23,076 nt of DNA from JBKBMT01 sp046295655 (lineage in GTDB: Bacteria; Pseudomonadota; Alphaproteobacteria; Rhodobacterales; Rhodobacteraceae). The stretch is taken from NCBI GenBank assembly GCA_046295655.1, contig JBKBMT010000045.1:1-23076 (forward strand). The letters are read 5' to 3'. The translations under genes and the position numbers were made by a program. A model generated the notes under the pieces. That model did no database searches. It was not told the DNA's origin and worked only from the letters and a program-made list of their open reading frames with translations. Below, one piece after another: positions 23,001-23,076 of this stretch. Position 1 is the stretch's first letter, and every line of letters begins with the position of its first letter.

Positions 23001-23076
23001 TCACGCCAGCAGGTCCACCACCTGCCCGCCGAGGATCATGTTGATGCTCGACTGCCCCGCACCATCGACCAGCGCG
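23001..23076 (-). CDS. 3' end of an unidentified minus-strand gene
   Basis: Reading the minus strand from the window edge gives an open frame of 24 codons, ALVDGAGQSSINMILGGQVV then DLLA, ending in TGA at 23003-23001. It is convergent with the glycosyltransferase gene, with four bases between the stops, which matches the tight packing of this window. The fragment is too short to assign a family. It could be chance, because open frames are common in GC-rich DNA. Confidence 0.4.
   Translation of the reverse strand, partial: ALVDGAGQSSINMILGGQVVDLLA

Noticed and set aside
1..23076. Mobile element, prophage, CRISPR or defence system
   Set aside because: No transposase, integrase, terminal repeats, spacer-repeat array, tRNA-associated att site or defence-type gene is visible; the genes are mainly core and envelope functions.

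Overview
The window is a GC-rich (roughly two thirds G+C by eye) stretch of chromosomal DNA. It most likely comes from an alphaproteobacterium of the Rhodobacterales (Rhodobacter/Paracoccus-like). The clues are the protein families and their order: a FIST protein next to a NahK-type kinase, a dapD / small protein / dapE group, DUF4170 - Kdo-transferase-like - lpxK, a SPOR lipoprotein - dacA - tmk - holB - tatD chain, and a Hint_2-type protein. No rRNA, tRNA, CRISPR array, insertion sequence, integrase or phage gene is visible. Coding density is very high, and no gene-free stretch exceeds about 230 bases.

Layout. 1-2579 (+): the end of a FIST sensory protein, translationally coupled to a two-PAS hybrid histidine kinase whose receiver domain has lost its phospho-acceptor Asp. 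2537-4128 (-): dapE and a GNAT acetyltransferase, start and stop overlapping. 4319-5362 (+): a lone Hint-like protein. 5369-6545 (-): dapD and a 112-residue protein of unknown function. 6678-7493 (+): a LOG-family nucleoside-monophosphate phosphoribohydrolase. 7550-8368 (-): an HTD2/MaoC-like acyl-CoA hydratase. 8470-10951 (+): a lipid A/LPS unit of DUF4170, a Kdo-transferase-like protein and lpxK. 10935-14202 (-): a ybbA-ybbP-type ABC exporter, divergent from a tesA-like esterase (14255-14893, +), the same arrangement as in E. coli. 14897-15307 (-): a lipoprotein cytochrome c. 15539-21891 (+): a tight seven-gene run of SPOR lipoprotein, D,D-carboxypeptidase, tmk, holB, tatD, MBL hydrolase and AEC transporter. 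22007-22996 (+): a GT-A-like glycosyltransferase. The last 76 bases probably hold the 3' end of a minus-strand gene.

The genes are mostly housekeeping: lysine/peptidoglycan precursor supply (dapD, dapE), envelope synthesis and remodelling (lpxK, dacA, SPOR protein, ABC exporter), and DNA replication and nucleotide supply (tmk, holB). I see no obviously new multi-gene system. The most interesting features are proteins that keep a family fold but appear to have lost catalytic residues: the Kdo-transferase-like protein before lpxK, the Hint-like protein sitting inside the dap cluster, and the receiver domain of the hybrid kinase. The uncharacterised small protein coupled to dapD is also worth attention.
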